A stretch of 64,000 nt of DNA, from positions 317,501 through 381,500 of the forward strand of contig NZ_FOEJ01000001.1 of assembly GCF_900110705.1 (NCBI RefSeq), written 5' to 3'. The notes under the pieces were generated by a model, which had not been told where the DNA came from, ran no database searches, and was given only the letters and a program-made list of their open reading frames with translations. Every line of letters starts with the position of its first letter. Positions within the stretch are counted from its first letter, which is position 1. This document shows positions 8,572 to 19,012 of the stretch, in pieces. This stretch comes from Loktanella sp. DSM 29012. Its GTDB lineage: Bacteria > Pseudomonadota > Alphaproteobacteria > Rhodobacterales > Rhodobacteraceae. A program made the translations under genes and the position numbers.

Positions 8572-8758
8572 GTCATGCTCCTAAATTGAGTTTTGCGGCG
8601 ATGCCGCTGTTGACCACTTAATGCGCGGCCCCTGCCGCTGGTTCCATGGTGCGGATAAACGCTGACGGGGTGGCGCTATCGCATGTCAGACCCGATATGG
8701 TTTCCAACAGTGACACTGCGACCTATGTCGTGGGCCAAGTCGAATAAAGGTTAAGACC

Positions 8759-9361
8759 ATGAACAGACGCACGCTTCTTTTGTCCGCGACGGCGGCCGCT
8801 TTGGTGGGAACCGGGGCACAGGCGCAGCAGCTCTCGCTGGCCCAGGTGTCGGCCTATTTGAACCAGCTGACCACAGCCACGGGCGGTTTCACGCAGATCA
8901 ACAGCGACGGCACGCTGTCGACCGGACAGATTTATATCAAGCGTCCGGGCCGTATCCGGTTTGAATACAACGCACCCGACAACAGTCTGGTCATGGCGGG
9001 CGGCGGATCCGTCGCCATCTTTGATCCGCGTTCCAACGGGCCTGCGGAACGCTATCCGCTGAACCAGACGCCGCTGTCGATCATTCTGGCCGACAACGTC
9101 GATCTGGGGCGGGCCCGGATGGTGACGGGCCACACCTCTGACGGGACAACCACCACGATTACGGCGCAGGACCCCGACAATCCGCAATACGGCAACATCC
9201 AGATGGTGTTCACCGCCAATCCGATCGAGTTGCGCCAATGGGTTGTCACGGACGAGGTGGGTGAAACCACGACCGTGATCCTGAACGACCTGCGCCCCGG
9301 TGCCGCGATTTCCGATCGCCAGTTCAACATCATCGCGGAAAACAACGCGCGCGGAAACTGA
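8759..9361 (+). CDS. lolA: Outer-membrane lipoprotein carrier protein LolA
   Basis: Periplasmic chaperone of 200 aa that takes lipoproteins from the LolCDE complex to the outer membrane. It has a signal peptide (MNRRTLLLSATAAALVGTGAQA) and the LolA signature: an FTQ stretch followed by GQIYIKRPGRIRFEY, then DPRS and NPIELRQWVVTD. AAAGG lies ahead of the ATG. In many Rhodobacteraceae lolA directly follows ftsK on the same strand; here it is on the opposite strand, about 1.6 kb away, suggesting a local rearrangement (inference). Confidence 0.92.
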   Translation: MNRRTLLLSATAAALVGTGAQAQQLSLAQVSAYLNQLTTATGGFTQINSDGTLSTGQIYIKRPGRIRFEYNAPDNSLVMAGGGSVAIFDPRSNGPAERYPLNQTPLSIILADNVDLGRARMVTGHTSDGTTTTITAQDPDNPQYGNIQMVFTANPIELRQWVVTDEVGETTTVILNDLRPGAAISDRQFNIIAENNARGN

Positions 9362-9368
9362 TCTGGCC

Positions 9369-9400
9369 TTGCCCCGGTGCGCGGGCGCGACCCGGGGCAA
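9369..9400 (+). terminator. Hairpin after lolA
   Basis: TTGCCCCGG (9369-9377) pairs with CCGGGGCAA (9392-9400) around a 14-nt loop, 8 bp after the lolA stop. No T tract follows, so this is a possible rather than proven terminator. Confidence 0.45.
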
Positions 9401-9475
9401 CCTGCACGGATTTCTGTTTGCTTCGCTGTGCGGCGTGGCAGAGTATGAAATGCCGCCCCTCAGGAAAGACCGCAG

Positions 9476-10879
9476 ATGACCTACCCCCGCGATATGATCG
9501 GCTATGGTGCGCAGACACCCGACCCCAAATGGCCGAATGGGGCCAGGATCGCCATCCAGATCGTCGTCAACTACGAAGAAGGCGGCGAAAACAACATCCT
9601 GCACGGCGATCCTGCGTCAGAAGCATTCCTGTCGGAAATTCCCGGTGCGGTGCCTTGGCCCGGGCAACGACACTGGAACATGGAAACGATTTACGAATAC
9701 GGTGCCCGTGCCGGATTCTGGCGGCTGCATCGCCTGCTGCACGACACGCCCGTGACCGTGTTCGGCGTCGCGACCGCCCTGGCGCGGGGGCCGGAACAGG
9801 TTGCCGCCATGCAGGCCTCTGGCTGGGAAATCGCGAGCCACGGGCTCAAGTGGATTGAATACAAGGATACCCACGAGGACACGGAACGCACGCATATCCA
9901 GCGCGCCGTCCGCCTGCATACCGAAGTGACTGGCGAACGTCCGCGCGGTTTCTATCAGGGCCGCGCCTCGATGAATTCCATGCGTCTGGCCGCCGAAGAG
10001 GGGTTCGACTACCTCGCCGACAGCTATGCCGATGATCTTCCGTTCTGGCAGACTTTTGGCGGCAAGGATCATCTGGTCGTGCCCTACACGCTGGATGCCA
10101 ACGACATGCGGTTTTCGACCCCCAACGGGTTCAATGCGGGCGATCAGTTTTTCGACTATCTCAAGGCCAGCTTTGACGCGCTTTATCGCGAAGGTGTCGA
10201 TGGCGCGCCCAAGATGATGTCGATTGGCCTGCATTGCCGGTTGGCGGGGCGTCCGGGCCGGATCGAGGCGCTGCGCAAGTTCATGGATCATGCGCGCAGC
10301 CACGATGGTGTCTGGTTTGCGACCCGCGCACAGATTGCCGACCACTGGCGTGCGCATCACCCCGCGCCAACCGGGTTGCGTCCATCGCAGATGAATCAGG
10401 CTGAATTCGTCGCCAAATTCGGCGGAGTTTACGAACATTCCCCGTGGGTCGCCGAAGAAGCGTTCAAGCTGGAACGCAGCCCGGCCCATGATACGCCCGC
10501 GGGGCTGGCCAACCTGATGGCCCGCGCGTTTCGCCGCGCAACGCCCGAAGCAAGGCTGGACGTGCTGCGTGCGCACCCCGATCTGGCCGGAAAACTGGCG
10601 GCGGCCAAACGCCTGACCGCCGACAGCACGTCAGAACAGGCATCGGCGGGGCTGGATGCGCTGACCGACGCCGAACGGTCGCTGTTCCAGCGCGCCAACG
10701 AGGCCTACACCAAGAAGTACGGTTTTCCGTTCATCATCGCGGTGCGCGACAATACCAAAGACACGATCCTCGATGCCTTTGAGACACGTCTGAACAACAC
10801 CAAAGAGCAGGAATTCGTGACCGCCTGCGAACAGGTGAACAGGATCGCCGCGCTGCGGTTGCAGCAAATCCTGAGCTGA
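9476..10879 (+). CDS. Bifunctional allantoinase (PuuE)/OHCU decarboxylase (UraD)
   Basis: Fusion of 467 aa for ureide breakdown. Residues 1 to about 300 are a PuuE-type polysaccharide-deacetylase-fold allantoinase, recognised from PNGARIAIQIVVNYEEGGE, WEIASHGLKWI and LHCRLAGRPGR. Residues about 310-467 are OHCU decarboxylase: EFVAKFGGVYEHSPWVAE, the conserved HPDLAGKL and KKYGFPFIIAVR. The C-part makes (S)-allantoin from OHCU and the N-part opens its ring, two consecutive steps of urate degradation. AGGAAAG precedes the ATG. No other purine gene is nearby; it lies alone between lolA and the convergent ftsK. Confidence 0.93.
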   Translation: MTYPRDMIGYGAQTPDPKWPNGARIAIQIVVNYEEGGENNILHGDPASEAFLSEIPGAVPWPGQRHWNMETIYEYGARAGFWRLHRLLHDTPVTVFGVATALARGPEQVAAMQASGWEIASHGLKWIEYKDTHEDTERTHIQRAVRLHTEVTGERPRGFYQGRASMNSMRLAAEEGFDYLADSYADDLPFWQTFGGKDHLVVPYTLDANDMRFSTPNGFNAGDQFFDYLKASFDALYREGVDGAPKMMSIGLHCRLAGRPGRIEALRKFMDHARSHDGVWFATRAQIADHWRAHHPAPTGLRPSQMNQAEFVAKFGGVYEHSPWVAEEAFKLERSPAHDTPAGLANLMARAFRRATPEARLDVLRAHPDLAGKLAAAKRLTADSTSEQASAGLDALTDAERSLFQRANEAYTKKYGFPFIIAVRDNTKDTILDAFETRLNNTKEQEFVTACEQVNRIAALRLQQILS

Positions 10880-10884
10880 CAGCA

Positions 10885-10919
10885 ATCGCCCCGCGCATCT
10901 GCCTGATGCGCGGGGCGAT
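10885..10919. terminator. Long hairpin between puuE-uraD and ftsK
   Basis: A perfect 15-bp stem, ATCGCCCCGCGCATC with its exact complement, and a 5-nt loop between the convergent stop codons. There is no T tract on the plus strand, but the stem is very stable and its placement suits a shared terminator. Confidence 0.65.
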
Positions 10920-10949
10920 GTGGCTCTGAACCAATGATTAGGGTCTATT

Positions 10950-13892
10950 CTAGTGCTGTTCCGGCACCAGGATTTCACGTTTGCCGACGTGGTTTGCCGC
11001 GCTGACCACACCTTCGTCTTCCATCTGTTCAACCAGGCGGGCGGCCTTGTTGTAGCCGATCGCCAGCTTGCGCTGGATGTAGCTGGTCGAACACTTGCGG
11101 TCCTTGATGACGATGGCCACGGCCGTGTCATAGAGCGCGTTTTCAGCGTCAGATCCGTCGCCAAGACCCAGCACCAGATCAATGCTGCTTTCCGCGTCCT
11201 CTGACGGGCCTTCGACTACGCCGGACATGTATTCGGGCGGACCGAACGATTTGAGGTAATTGACGATTTCCTCGACCTCTTCGTCCGAACAGAACGGGCC
11301 GTGGACGCGCGTCACCTTGGACCCGCCCGCCATATACAGCATGTCGCCCATGCCCAGCAGTTGTTCGGCACCCATTTCACCCAGGATGGTGCGGCTGTCG
11401 ATCTTCGACGTGACCTGAAAGGAAATCCGGGTCGGAAAGTTGGCCTTGATCGTGCCGGTGATGACATCGACCGACGGCCGCTGTGTCGCCATGATCAGGT
11501 GGATTCCCGAGGCACGCGCCATCTGCGCCAGACGCTGGATGCAGGCTTCGATTTCCTTGCCGGCGACCATCATCAGGTCGGCCATCTCGTCGACGACGAC
11601 GACGATGTAGGGCAGGACCTCTGGTTTGAATTCATCTGTCTCGAACACGGGTTCGCCGGTCTCGTCATCGAAACCTGTCTGCACGGTACGGCTGAACATT
11701 TCGTCCTTGGCCAGCGCCTCGCGGACGCGCCCGTTATAGCCGTCAATGTTGCGCACGCCCATTTTCGACATCTTGCGATAGCGTTCTTCCATCTCGCCCA
11801 CGACCCATTTCAGAGCCACAACAGCCTTTTTAGGGTCTGTTACGACAGGCGACAGCAGATGCGGGATACCGTCATAGACGCTCAGTTCCAGCATCTTGGG
11901 GTCAATCATGATCATCCGGCATTCCTCTGGCGACAGCTTGTACAGCAGCGACAGGATCATGGTGTTGATGGCCACGGATTTACCCGAACCGGTTGTCCCT
12001 GCAATCAGCAGGTGGGGCATCTTGGCAAGGTTCGCGACAATGGGCTGACCGCCGATATCCTTGCCCAATGCCAGCGGCAGTTTCATCGCACTGTCGCCAA
12101 AATCACGGGCGGACAGGATTTCGCGCAAGACCACCTTTTCGCGGTTCTCGTTTGGCAGTTCGATGCCGATCACGGTGCGGCCGGGCACGGTCGACACACG
12201 GGCAGACAGGGCGGACATGCTGCGCGCAATGTCGTCTGCCAGACCGATGACGCGGCTGGCCTTGAGGCCCGGTGCCGGTTCCAGTTCGTACATGGTGACG
12301 ACGGGACCGGGGCGCACGCTGACGATCTCGCCCTTGACACCGTAGTCATCCAGCACGTTTTCCAGCATGCGGGCGTTTTCCTCGAGTGCTTCATCAGACA
12401 GCACATGGCGCTGCACGCCAGCGGGGTCGGCCAACAGGTTCAGCGGCGGCATCTCGTAGGCGGCGAACTTGTCCTCGAACGCCAGTTCGGGCTGTGCCTC
12501 GGCGCGGGCCTGCTTGGACGGGACGACCTTGCGGCTGAGTTCGTGCTGCACCACGGCGCGACGCGGCTCTGCGGGGTTGGCGCGCGGCGCGTCGGGGTCA
12601 AACAGCGGTTGGGCGACCAGCGGTGCGGCCTCTTCGCGGGGCAGGGGGCTGCGCTGATAGACGGCCGGGGCCTCGGGTTCGATGACGGTGTCGTCCTCGT
12701 CCTCGGTCAGCGTGAACGCGTCCATGGCAGGTTCGGATTGTGTCAGCGGCGGCACCTTGGGCAGAACAAGCGCCTTGGGGCGGCGGCCTTCGGTCAGGGA
12801 CGGCTCGATCCGCACGCCAGTGACTTCGGGCGACACGACAGGGGCGGGCGGCATGGTGCGGGCGCGCACCGCGTCGGAAATACGGCTGCTGATCCGATCC
12901 TCTGGCGGGCTGTCGATATCGCCTTCGTAGGCCGTTTCAACCATCTCCGGCTCTGGTGCCTTGCGCCGCAAAAGCGACCCTATTCCGGGCGTTTTGCGCG
13001 AAGGCTGCGGCACCTTCTCTGCGACATGCATTGTGTCGCCAGTCAGTGGCGGTTCGGCCCGTGTGCCGTCAGCGCGGATGATGGGCGGCATCTTGCGGCT
13101 GGTGGCGTGACCGGGATTTGCCCGCACGGCGGCGATGGCGCGCGCGCGCGCATCGTCCTGTGCCGGGGCCTGTGCCGCGCGTTCCTCGCGGCGGGCGGCC
13201 ATGTTGCTGCGGGCCGCCCCTGCTGCCTGTGCGGCGCGAAGGGTGCCGGTGTTCAGCAGTCGGAGTGCCGTATCATACAGCATCACCGTGCCCAGCATGA
13301 CGAAGCGCAGACCGTGACGGATTTCGGCCCGCGTGAACCCCAGCGCAAAGGCAAGCAGCGCCACGGTTGCCGCTGCCAAAATCAGTGTCAGGACCTTGAT
13401 CGAAAACGCGGCGCTGACAGGCAGGATCGTCAGGACCATGCCCAGAACGGTATCGCCCAACAGACCGCCCAGACCGAAATTCGGCGGCCAATTCGCACCG
13501 GGTGTCAGGGTGGCGGCATAGAGCGCCGCCACCACGATCACGATCGGTGCGAAAACCACCCGCGTCCCGGCGCGATCAGACCCCGAATGCATCATGAACC
13601 GCACGCCCCACGCCAAGAGCGTCATGGGCAGCGCCCAGATGCCCAGACCCACGATCATCATGACCGGTGCTGCAATCGCCGCACCGGGTGCGCCCAGCCA
13701 ATTGCTGACCGGTGCCTGCGTCGCCGAAATCCAGGACGGATCATCAGGGGAATAGCTGAACAGCATCGCGGCGGTCAGCAGGCCCAGAACGATCAGACCC
13801 AATCCCAGCAACTCCTTGCCGCGACGTTCAAGAACGGCCTGGGTTTCACTGTCCAGAAGGGGGTCGCGTTGCCGGGTCTGGTAGGATGCCAT
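10950..13892 (-). CDS. ftsK: DNA translocase FtsK
   Basis: Septal DNA pump of about 980 aa that clears and resolves chromosome termini at division. The N-terminal part (about residues 25-200) has four or five membrane segments. A low-complexity Pro/Ala/Glu-rich linker runs to about residue 480. The RecA-like motor has Walker A GTTGSGKS (about residue 630) and Walker [12 protein letters not shown]. The C-terminal winged-helix gamma domain (about 910-980) holds [19 protein letters not shown], which reads KOPS sites. The ATG at 13892 (MASYQTRQ) was chosen over one 25 codons upstream that lies inside dapC. It starts 11 bp after the dapC stop, so the two are probably co-transcribed. Confidence 0.96.
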   Translation of the reverse strand: MASYQTRQRDPLLDSETQAVLERRGKELLGLGLIVLGLLTAAMLFSYSPDDPSWISATQAPVSNWLGAPGAAIAAPVMMIVGLGIWALPMTLLAWGVRFMMHSGSDRAGTRVVFAPIVIVVAALYAATLTPGANWPPNFGLGGLLGDTVLGMVLTILPVSAAFSIKVLTLILAAATVALLAFALGFTRAEIRHGLRFVMLGTVMLYDTALRLLNTGTLRAAQAAGAARSNMAARREERAAQAPAQDDARARAIAAVRANPGHATSRKMPPIIRADGTRAEPPLTGDTMHVAEKVPQPSRKTPGIGSLLRRKAPEPEMVETAYEGDIDSPPEDRISSRISDAVRARTMPPAPVVSPEVTGVRIEPSLTEGRRPKALVLPKVPPLTQSEPAMDAFTLTEDEDDTVIEPEAPAVYQRSPLPREEAAPLVAQPLFDPDAPRANPAEPRRAVVQHELSRKVVPSKQARAEAQPELAFEDKFAAYEMPPLNLLADPAGVQRHVLSDEALEENARMLENVLDDYGVKGEIVSVRPGPVVTMYELEPAPGLKASRVIGLADDIARSMSALSARVSTVPGRTVIGIELPNENREKVVLREILSARDFGDSAMKLPLALGKDIGGQPIVANLAKMPHLLIAGTTGSGKSVAINTMILSLLYKLSPEECRMIMIDPKMLELSVYDGIPHLLSPVVTDPKKAVVALKWVVGEMEERYRKMSKMGVRNIDGYNGRVREALAKDEMFSRTVQTGFDDETGEPVFETDEFKPEVLPYIVVVVDEMADLMMVAGKEIEACIQRLAQMARASGIHLIMATQRPSVDVITGTIKANFPTRISFQVTSKIDSRTILGEMGAEQLLGMGDMLYMAGGSKVTRVHGPFCSDEEVEEIVNYLKSFGPPEYMSGVVEGPSEDAESSIDLVLGLGDGSDAENALYDTAVAIVIKDRKCSTSYIQRKLAIGYNKAARLVEQMEDEGVVSAANHVGKREILVPEQH

Positions 13893-13903
13893 TCGTTTCG
13901 TCC

Positions 13904-15082
13904 TCACTGGTATAGGCAGTCGCGCAGGCGGGTCAGGCCTGTGGCAACTTCGGTCTTGGGGCCGCACAGGGCGACCCGGATGTAGGGTGCACCGGGGTTT
14001 CCGGCGGCTGTATCGCGGCTAAGGTAGGCCCCGGGCAGCGTACGCACGCCGGTGGTCTGCCACAGGTGCAGCGCGGCCGTTTCACCGTCCGCGACGGGTA
14101 GCCACAGGAAAAATCCTGCCGGCGGGCTGACGTAGCCGGGCACATGCCCCAGGATTTCGTCGGCCACGGCGAATTTTTCAGCATAGAGCGCGCGGCTGGC
14201 GGTCACATGATCCTCGTCGTCCCAAACAAGGGCCGAAACCGCCTGAATAGGGCCGGGAAGCGGGGCACCGGCATAGGCGCGCAGCGCACGGATACGGGCG
14301 ATGTTGCCCGGGCCAGAGGCGCAGAACCCCGACCGCAATCCCGCGAGGTTCGACCGTTTCGACAGCGAATGGAAAATGACGACCCGGTCGGGGTCTGCAC
14401 CCATGTCGCGGGCGATTTCCAGCGCGCCGGGGGGCGGCGTGTCGCGATAGATTTCGGAATAGCATTCGTCGGCAAAGATGATGAAATCATGCTTTTCCGC
14501 CAGCGCAATCAGGTCGCGCCAGTAATCGCCACTGGCCACGGCACCCTGCGGGTTGGCAGGCGAACAGACATAGGCGATGGCCGTGCGATCAAGGATGTCA
14601 GCGTCGAGTGCGGCAAAATCCGGCAGGTGCCCGGTGTCAGAGGTCGCGGGCACATAAACAGGCTCTGCACCCGTGCTGAGAGCCGCAACGGCGTAGACCT
14701 GATAGAACGGGTTGGGGGTCAGCACGACAGGGCGCTGGCCGTTCTTGGTTTCGGGGCACAGCGCCATTGCCGCGTTGTACAGACCCTCTCGGGTGCCATT
14801 CAGCGCCATGATTTCCGGGGCGGCGACGGTCACGCCATAGCGGCGGTGCAGCCAACGGCTGATCGCGTCCAGCAGAACGGGCGTGCCATCGTTATTGGGA
14901 TACTTGGCAAAGCTGGCCATTTCAGCGGCCAGCGCATCGGGCAGAAACGCCGGAAAGGCGTGCTTCGGCTCTCCGATGGTCATGTTGATCGGTGTGTCGC
15001 CCGGCTGGACGGCATCTAGCAGCCCACGCAAACGGGGCCACGTCGCAACCGGAAGGTCTGCAAACCGCATCGGGGGTTTCAT
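13904..15082 (-). CDS. dapC: Class I/II aminotransferase, probable succinyldiaminopimelate aminotransferase
   Basis: PLP enzyme of about 392 aa; the nearest recognised function is N-succinyl-L,L-diaminopimelate transamination in lysine and peptidoglycan precursor synthesis. TIGEPKH and [10 protein letters not shown] mark the N-terminus, [10 protein letters not shown] the cofactor region, ADECYSEIY the conserved Asp/Tyr, and [15 protein letters not shown] the PLP lysine. The ATG at 15082 is used because AGAGG lies about 7 bp upstream. It is directly upstream of ftsK, a conserved alphaproteobacterial arrangement. Assignment to dapC rather than another aspartate-family transaminase rests on this context and overall resemblance. 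Confidence 0.82.
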   Translation of the reverse strand: MKPPMRFADLPVATWPRLRGLLDAVQPGDTPINMTIGEPKHAFPAFLPDALAAEMASFAKYPNNDGTPVLLDAISRWLHRRYGVTVAAPEIMALNGTREGLYNAAMALCPETKNGQRPVVLTPNPFYQVYAVAALSTGAEPVYVPATSDTGHLPDFAALDADILDRTAIAYVCSPANPQGAVASGDYWRDLIALAEKHDFIIFADECYSEIYRDTPPPGALEIARDMGADPDRVVIFHSLSKRSNLAGLRSGFCASGPGNIARIRALRAYAGAPLPGPIQAVSALVWDDEDHVTASRALYAEKFAVADEILGHVPGYVSPPAGFFLWLPVADGETAALHLWQTTGVRTLPGAYLSRDTAAGNPGAPYIRVALCGPKTEVATGLTRLRDCLYQ

Positions 15083-15191
15083 GTTACTGCCTCTCATGCG
15101 GGATCATGGCGTCCCGCTTATCAGCAGGTTAGCCGCCTGTAATGCCCGCTGTCCAGCGGCAGCGCGGGGCTTTGGGCAGGGATTGTGTCTT

Positions 15192-16517
15192 TTAGGCCAG
15201 CGCGAGTTCTGCGGCGCGTGCAACCCGCAACAATGCATCATCGCGGCCCTTTTGGCCGCACAGCATGATCCCGCAGGATTTGGTTGCCGTTGGCAATGTC
15301 ACGGCAGGCAGGTCCATCAGGTTCGCGATGCGCGTGTTGCGCAGGGCGGCGAGGTTCTGAACCTTGTAATAATCGTTGTCGGCCATCAGGCGTGCGACCT
15401 CCGGTGGCAGGATCGAAGCGGTCGGCATCAGCAGGGCATCATAGGGTGCGGCGGCGGTGGCGAATGCAGTGCGAATGTCGCGCAGGCGGGTCCAGTTTGA
15501 AATATAGTCGGCTGCCGTCACATCGCGCCCTGCAGTGACGCGTTCCTCGATCTGGCCGAACATCACGCCGGGGTGGCCGGTGATCAGGTCCCGCCACCAC
15601 GCCCATGCGTCCGCCGTGTAGAGAGGTCCGGCAAAACCAAAGGCCTCTTCCAGCGAGGCGAATTTCAGGTGCGAAACGGTCGCACCGGCGCGTTTCAGAT
15701 CACGGACCGCCGCGTCAAAGGCTGTGCGCGTCTCGGGGGCCAGGTCGTGCATCGCAACCGTATCCAGAATGGCAAGGTTCAGATCGCGGCGCGGTGCGGT
15801 CAGATCCGGTGCGCGCGCGCCTTCGAGTGCTGCAACCAGCAGGGCCGCGTCGGTGACCGACCGGCAAAGCGGCCCGATGGTGTCGAACGTCAGGCACAAC
15901 GGCACGGTGCCGTCCAGCGGCAGGCGGCCATGGGTCGTCTTGAACCCCGTCAGATCGTTCCATGCGGCTGGAATGCGGACCGACCCGCCGGTGTCCGACC
16001 CGATGGCTGCCGCCGCCAATCCAAAGGCGACCGAGGCGGCGGCCCCCGAAGACGATCCGCCCGGAACCGCGTCGTGGTTGTTCCGGTTTGGCGGTGTCGC
16101 CGTGATCGGGTTGATGCCCAACCCGGAAAACGCGATTTCGGACATATGCGTCTTGCCCAGACAGACCAGTCCGGCCGCGGTCGCATTTTCCAGCACATGC
16201 GCATCACGCTGCGGCACACGGCCCGCCAGCATGCGGGTGCCTGCCTCTGTCACGGTTCCGGCGCTGTCGAACAGGTCTTTCCAGCTGACCGGCACCCCAT
16301 CCAGTGGGCCACGCCGCAGCCCGGATGCGGCGCGTGCACTGGCCGCCTTGGACTCGGCGCGCGCGCGGTTTTCGGTCACCGTGGTGTAGATGCGTTTCGC
16401 ATCGGGGTGTTCCGCGATGGCCTTGAGAAAGACCTCGCACAAATCGATCGGGTCGATACCACCTGCGGCAATGGATTGCCCCAAAGCCTCGGCCGTCATC
16501 CAGCGCCAGTCATCCAT
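15192..16517 (-). CDS. Amidase signature family enzyme
   Basis: Amidase of about 441 aa that hydrolyses an unidentified carboxamide. The Ser-cisSer-Lys triad is visible: Lys in VSWKDLFD, cis-Ser in the Gly/Ser-rich PGGSSSGAAASVAFG, and the nucleophile Ser in GSDTGGSVRIPA. The start at 16517 (MDDWRW) is favoured because GGAGG ends 5 bp before it; an in-frame ATG 12 bp upstream would overlap that site. It precedes dapC on the same strand with a 109-bp gap. It resembles GatA but no gatB/gatC is nearby, so a stand-alone amidase is more likely. Confidence 0.88.
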   Translation of the reverse strand: MDDWRWMTAEALGQSIAAGGIDPIDLCEVFLKAIAEHPDAKRIYTTVTENRARAESKAASARAASGLRRGPLDGVPVSWKDLFDSAGTVTEAGTRMLAGRVPQRDAHVLENATAAGLVCLGKTHMSEIAFSGLGINPITATPPNRNNHDAVPGGSSSGAAASVAFGLAAAAIGSDTGGSVRIPAAWNDLTGFKTTHGRLPLDGTVPLCLTFDTIGPLCRSVTDAALLVAALEGARAPDLTAPRRDLNLAILDTVAMHDLAPETRTAFDAAVRDLKRAGATVSHLKFASLEEAFGFAGPLYTADAWAWWRDLITGHPGVMFGQIEERVTAGRDVTAADYISNWTRLRDIRTAFATAAAPYDALLMPTASILPPEVARLMADNDYYKVQNLAALRNTRIANLMDLPAVTLPTATKSCGIMLCGQKGRDDALLRVARAAELALA

Positions 16518-16597
16518 CACAGCCTCCATGCGTTACGGTCAGGCTAGCGGTGCGGTGCCGCATGGACAATCCCGCGCGGACGGCCATATCAAGCGGC

Positions 16598-17809
16598 ATG
16601 AACAATCAGAATGATATCCTCATCGTGGGCGGTGGCCTGAATGGCCCGGCGCTGGCCATTGCCTGCGCGCAGGCGGGCCTGCGCGTCACGATCATCGACG
16701 CCATGACGCCTGACGTGCATCGCGACCGCGATTTTGACGGGCGCGCCTATGCCTTGTCGCTGACTTCGGTGCGGATGCTGCGCCGATTGGGGCTGTGGGA
16801 CGCGATCGCGGACAACGCCCAGCCGATGCTGGACATCAAGGTGACGGATGGCCGTGCCGGCGAAGGCGCATCGCCCTGGATGATGCATTTCGACCATGCG
16901 GAAATCGAAGAAGGCCCGATGGGCTGGCTGGTCGAGGATCGCCACCTGCGCCCTGCATTGCTGGATGCGATGGACCGCGACTGGATCACCCATCTGACGG
17001 GACGCCGGGTCGTGGAGCAAACGGTCGATGCGGCTCGTGCCACAGTTACGCTGGACGACGGTGATGTCTTGTCCGCACAGGTCCTGGTGGGCTGCGATGG
17101 CCGCAGCAGCGGGACGGCCTCGCGCGCGGGGATCGGACGCACGGGATGGGATTATGACCAGCTTGCCATGGTCTGCGCCGTGGAACACGAATTGCCGCAT
17201 GACGGTATCGCGCATCAGTTTTTCATGCCCGGTGGGCCATTGGCGATCCTGCCGCTGACGGGAAACCGGTCGTCCATCGTGTGGTCCGAGGACGCGACCC
17301 GCGCCCGTGCGGCGATGGACCTCGATGATGACGCGTTCCTTGACGTGTTGAAACCTGCCTTTGGGTCGTTTTTGGGCGACATCAAGCTGGCGGGCACCCG
17401 GTTCACCTATCCGCTGGGCCTGACCATGGCGCATAGCCTGATCGGGGCGCGTGTGGCGCTGGTCGGTGATGCGGCGCACGGGATTCATCCCATCGCGGGA
17501 CAGGGCCTGAACGCCGGTCTGCGCGATGTGGCGGCCTTGGCACAGGTTTTGCAGGACGCGCGTCAGCGTGGGCAGGATATCGGTAGCCCGACCACGCTGG
17601 AGGCCTACCAGCAGTGGCGCCGGTTCGATACGGTCAAGCTGTCGCTGGCGACTGACGCATTCAACCGGCTGTTTTCAAACGATAACCCGCTGCTGCGTGG
17701 GGTGCGCGATCTGGGGATGGGTGTCATCAATGCCTTGCCCGGCCTGCGGCGTGGTTTCATCCGCGAGGCAGCCGGCCTGAACGGGACGCTGCCGCGCCTG
17801 ATGCGCTGA
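16598..17809 (+). CDS. UbiH/UbiF/Coq6-family FAD-dependent hydroxylase
   Basis: Flavin monooxygenase of about 403 aa, expected to hydroxylate an aromatic ring intermediate of ubiquinone. The N-terminal Rossmann motif is ILIVGGGLNGPALAIA. The mid-protein DG motif is seen in VGCDGRSSG, and VALVGDAAHGIHPIAGQG is the C-terminal FAD/NADPH signature. The ATG at 16598 starts right at the beta strand of the dinucleotide fold. It is divergent from the amidase. Which ring position is hydroxylated (UbiH, UbiF or a broad-range UbiL-like enzyme) cannot be told. Confidence 0.9.
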   Translation: MNNQNDILIVGGGLNGPALAIACAQAGLRVTIIDAMTPDVHRDRDFDGRAYALSLTSVRMLRRLGLWDAIADNAQPMLDIKVTDGRAGEGASPWMMHFDHAEIEEGPMGWLVEDRHLRPALLDAMDRDWITHLTGRRVVEQTVDAARATVTLDDGDVLSAQVLVGCDGRSSGTASRAGIGRTGWDYDQLAMVCAVEHELPHDGIAHQFFMPGGPLAILPLTGNRSSIVWSEDATRARAAMDLDDDAFLDVLKPAFGSFLGDIKLAGTRFTYPLGLTMAHSLIGARVALVGDAAHGIHPIAGQGLNAGLRDVAALAQVLQDARQRGQDIGSPTTLEAYQQWRRFDTVKLSLATDAFNRLFSNDNPLLRGVRDLGMGVINALPGLRRGFIREAAGLNGTLPRLMR

Positions 17810-17872
17810 AGCTGGACTTGACCCGCGCTGCGCTATCTCCTGTCCAGAGAATAACGCACAGGAGTTTCCACC

Positions 17873-18253
17873 GTGAAAACAGCAAAAGACTATCTCGACG
17901 CGGCCAACGCCGTCATTACCCGCATGCCCACCGAGGACGCGATCAAGGCACATGCCTCTGACGACGGCGGCATCTGGATCGACGTCCGCGACAGCGGCGA
18001 CATCGCGAAAACCGGCACGATCAAGGGCGCCAAACGGCTGCCGCGCGGTTTCATGGAATTCGCCGCCGATCCAGCGTCGCCCTACCACAAGGACTTCATG
18101 CAGCCGGATGGGAAATACTACCTCGTCTGTGGTGCCGGTGGTCAGGCCGCACTGGCCGGTAAGACGTTGAAAGAGATGGGATATGCCGACGTGACCAACG
18201 TTGGCGGTGTCCCCGACTGGAAAGAGGCCGGCGGCCCGACCGAAGACGCCTAA
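17873..18253 (+). CDS. Rhodanese-like domain protein
   Basis: Single-domain rhodanese of 126 aa. IWIDVRDSGDIAKTGTIKGA is the fold's first conserved block, and the active-site loop reads YYLVCGAGGQAALAG with one candidate catalytic Cys; the loop's usual Arg is Gln here. It probably carries persulfide sulfur. The start is GTG with ACAGGAG 8 bp upstream. It converges on a TauE/SafE permease with a 4-bp stop overlap; a sulfur link between the two is tempting but unproven. Confidence 0.87.
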   Translation: MKTAKDYLDAANAVITRMPTEDAIKAHASDDGGIWIDVRDSGDIAKTGTIKGAKRLPRGFMEFAADPASPYHKDFMQPDGKYYLVCGAGGQAALAGKTLKEMGYADVTNVGGVPDWKEAGGPTEDA

Positions 18254-19011
18254 GCCCACATCTGCCATAGCAGCCGCACGGCAAGCGCCGTTGCGGCTGT
18301 GACCAACACCGGCTTGATCAGGCGCGATCCGATCCGCATGGCGAGTTTCGATCCGACCCACGCACCCGCGATCTGGGCCGCGCCCATCGCCAGCCCGACC
18401 ATCCACCACGGTTCCGCGACCAGCGCATATGTGGCGATGCCGCCAAGGTTGGAGGCAAAGTTCAACAGCTTGGTATGGGCTGTCGCACGCAGTACGCCAT
18501 AGCCCGCCAATCCGACAAACCCCAACATGTAGAACGCCCCGGCCCCCGGCCCGATCAGCCCGTCGTAGAATGCGACCAGCGGCACTACGGTCAGCGCGAA
18601 CAGTCCCGGTGCAATGCGCTGGGCGCGGTCGACGTCATTCAGTCCGGGTTTCAGCGCGAAAAACAGTGCAATTCCGATCAGCAAAACTGGCAGACCAAGG
18701 CGGATCACATCCGTGGGCAGGCGGGACGTCAGCAGCGCACCGATGATCGCCGCCCCAAAGGCAAGGACTGCGGGCCAAAGCTGCCTGCGCAAATCCACAT
18801 GCCCGCCCCGTGCATAGGTGATCGCAGCCATACCCGCGCCGAATACGCCCTGCACCTTGTTCGTCGCAATGGCCGTCACCGGCGGCGCACCCGCCAGCAC
18901 GAGGACAGGCAGCGTGATCAGCCCACCGCCACCGGCGATGGAGTCCACGATCCCGGCAATAAAGGCGGCGCATAGCAAAAGGAGCAGGATCTCGCCCGCG
19001 ACCTCGAACAC
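18250..19011 (-). CDS. TauE/SafE (TSUP) family membrane permease
   Basis: Integral membrane protein of 253 aa with about eight hydrophobic segments. The family repeat motif AFIAGIVDSIAGGGGLITLPVLV at the N-terminus and GPGAGAFYMLGFVGL in the second half are typical. TSUP proteins export or import organosulfonates, sulfite or related anions; the substrate here is unknown. The gene starts 1 bp after the serB stop, so it is probably in one transcript with serB. The facing gene encodes a rhodanese. Confidence 0.9.
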   Translation of the reverse strand: MFEVAGEILLLLLCAAFIAGIVDSIAGGGGLITLPVLVLAGAPPVTAIATNKVQGVFGAGMAAITYARGGHVDLRRQLWPAVLAFGAAIIGALLTSRLPTDVIRLGLPVLLIGIALFFALKPGLNDVDRAQRIAPGLFALTVVPLVAFYDGLIGPGAGAFYMLGFVGLAGYGVLRATAHTKLLNFASNLGGIATYALVAEPWWMVGLAMGAAQIAGAWVGSKLAMRIGSRLIKPVLVTAATALAVRLLWQMWA

Positions 19012-19012
19012 G

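Noticed and set aside
11301-13985. Very long open frame (about 890 codons) on the plus strand opposite ftsK
   Set aside because: It mirrors the ftsK codons in a GC-rich genome, is His/Gln/Arg-rich with no recognisable domain, and has no ribosome site; ftsK has all its motifs on the other strand.
15192-16517. GatA subunit of the tRNA-dependent amidotransferase
   Set aside because: The amidase motifs fit, but no gatB or gatC is adjacent and the surrounding genes are unrelated.
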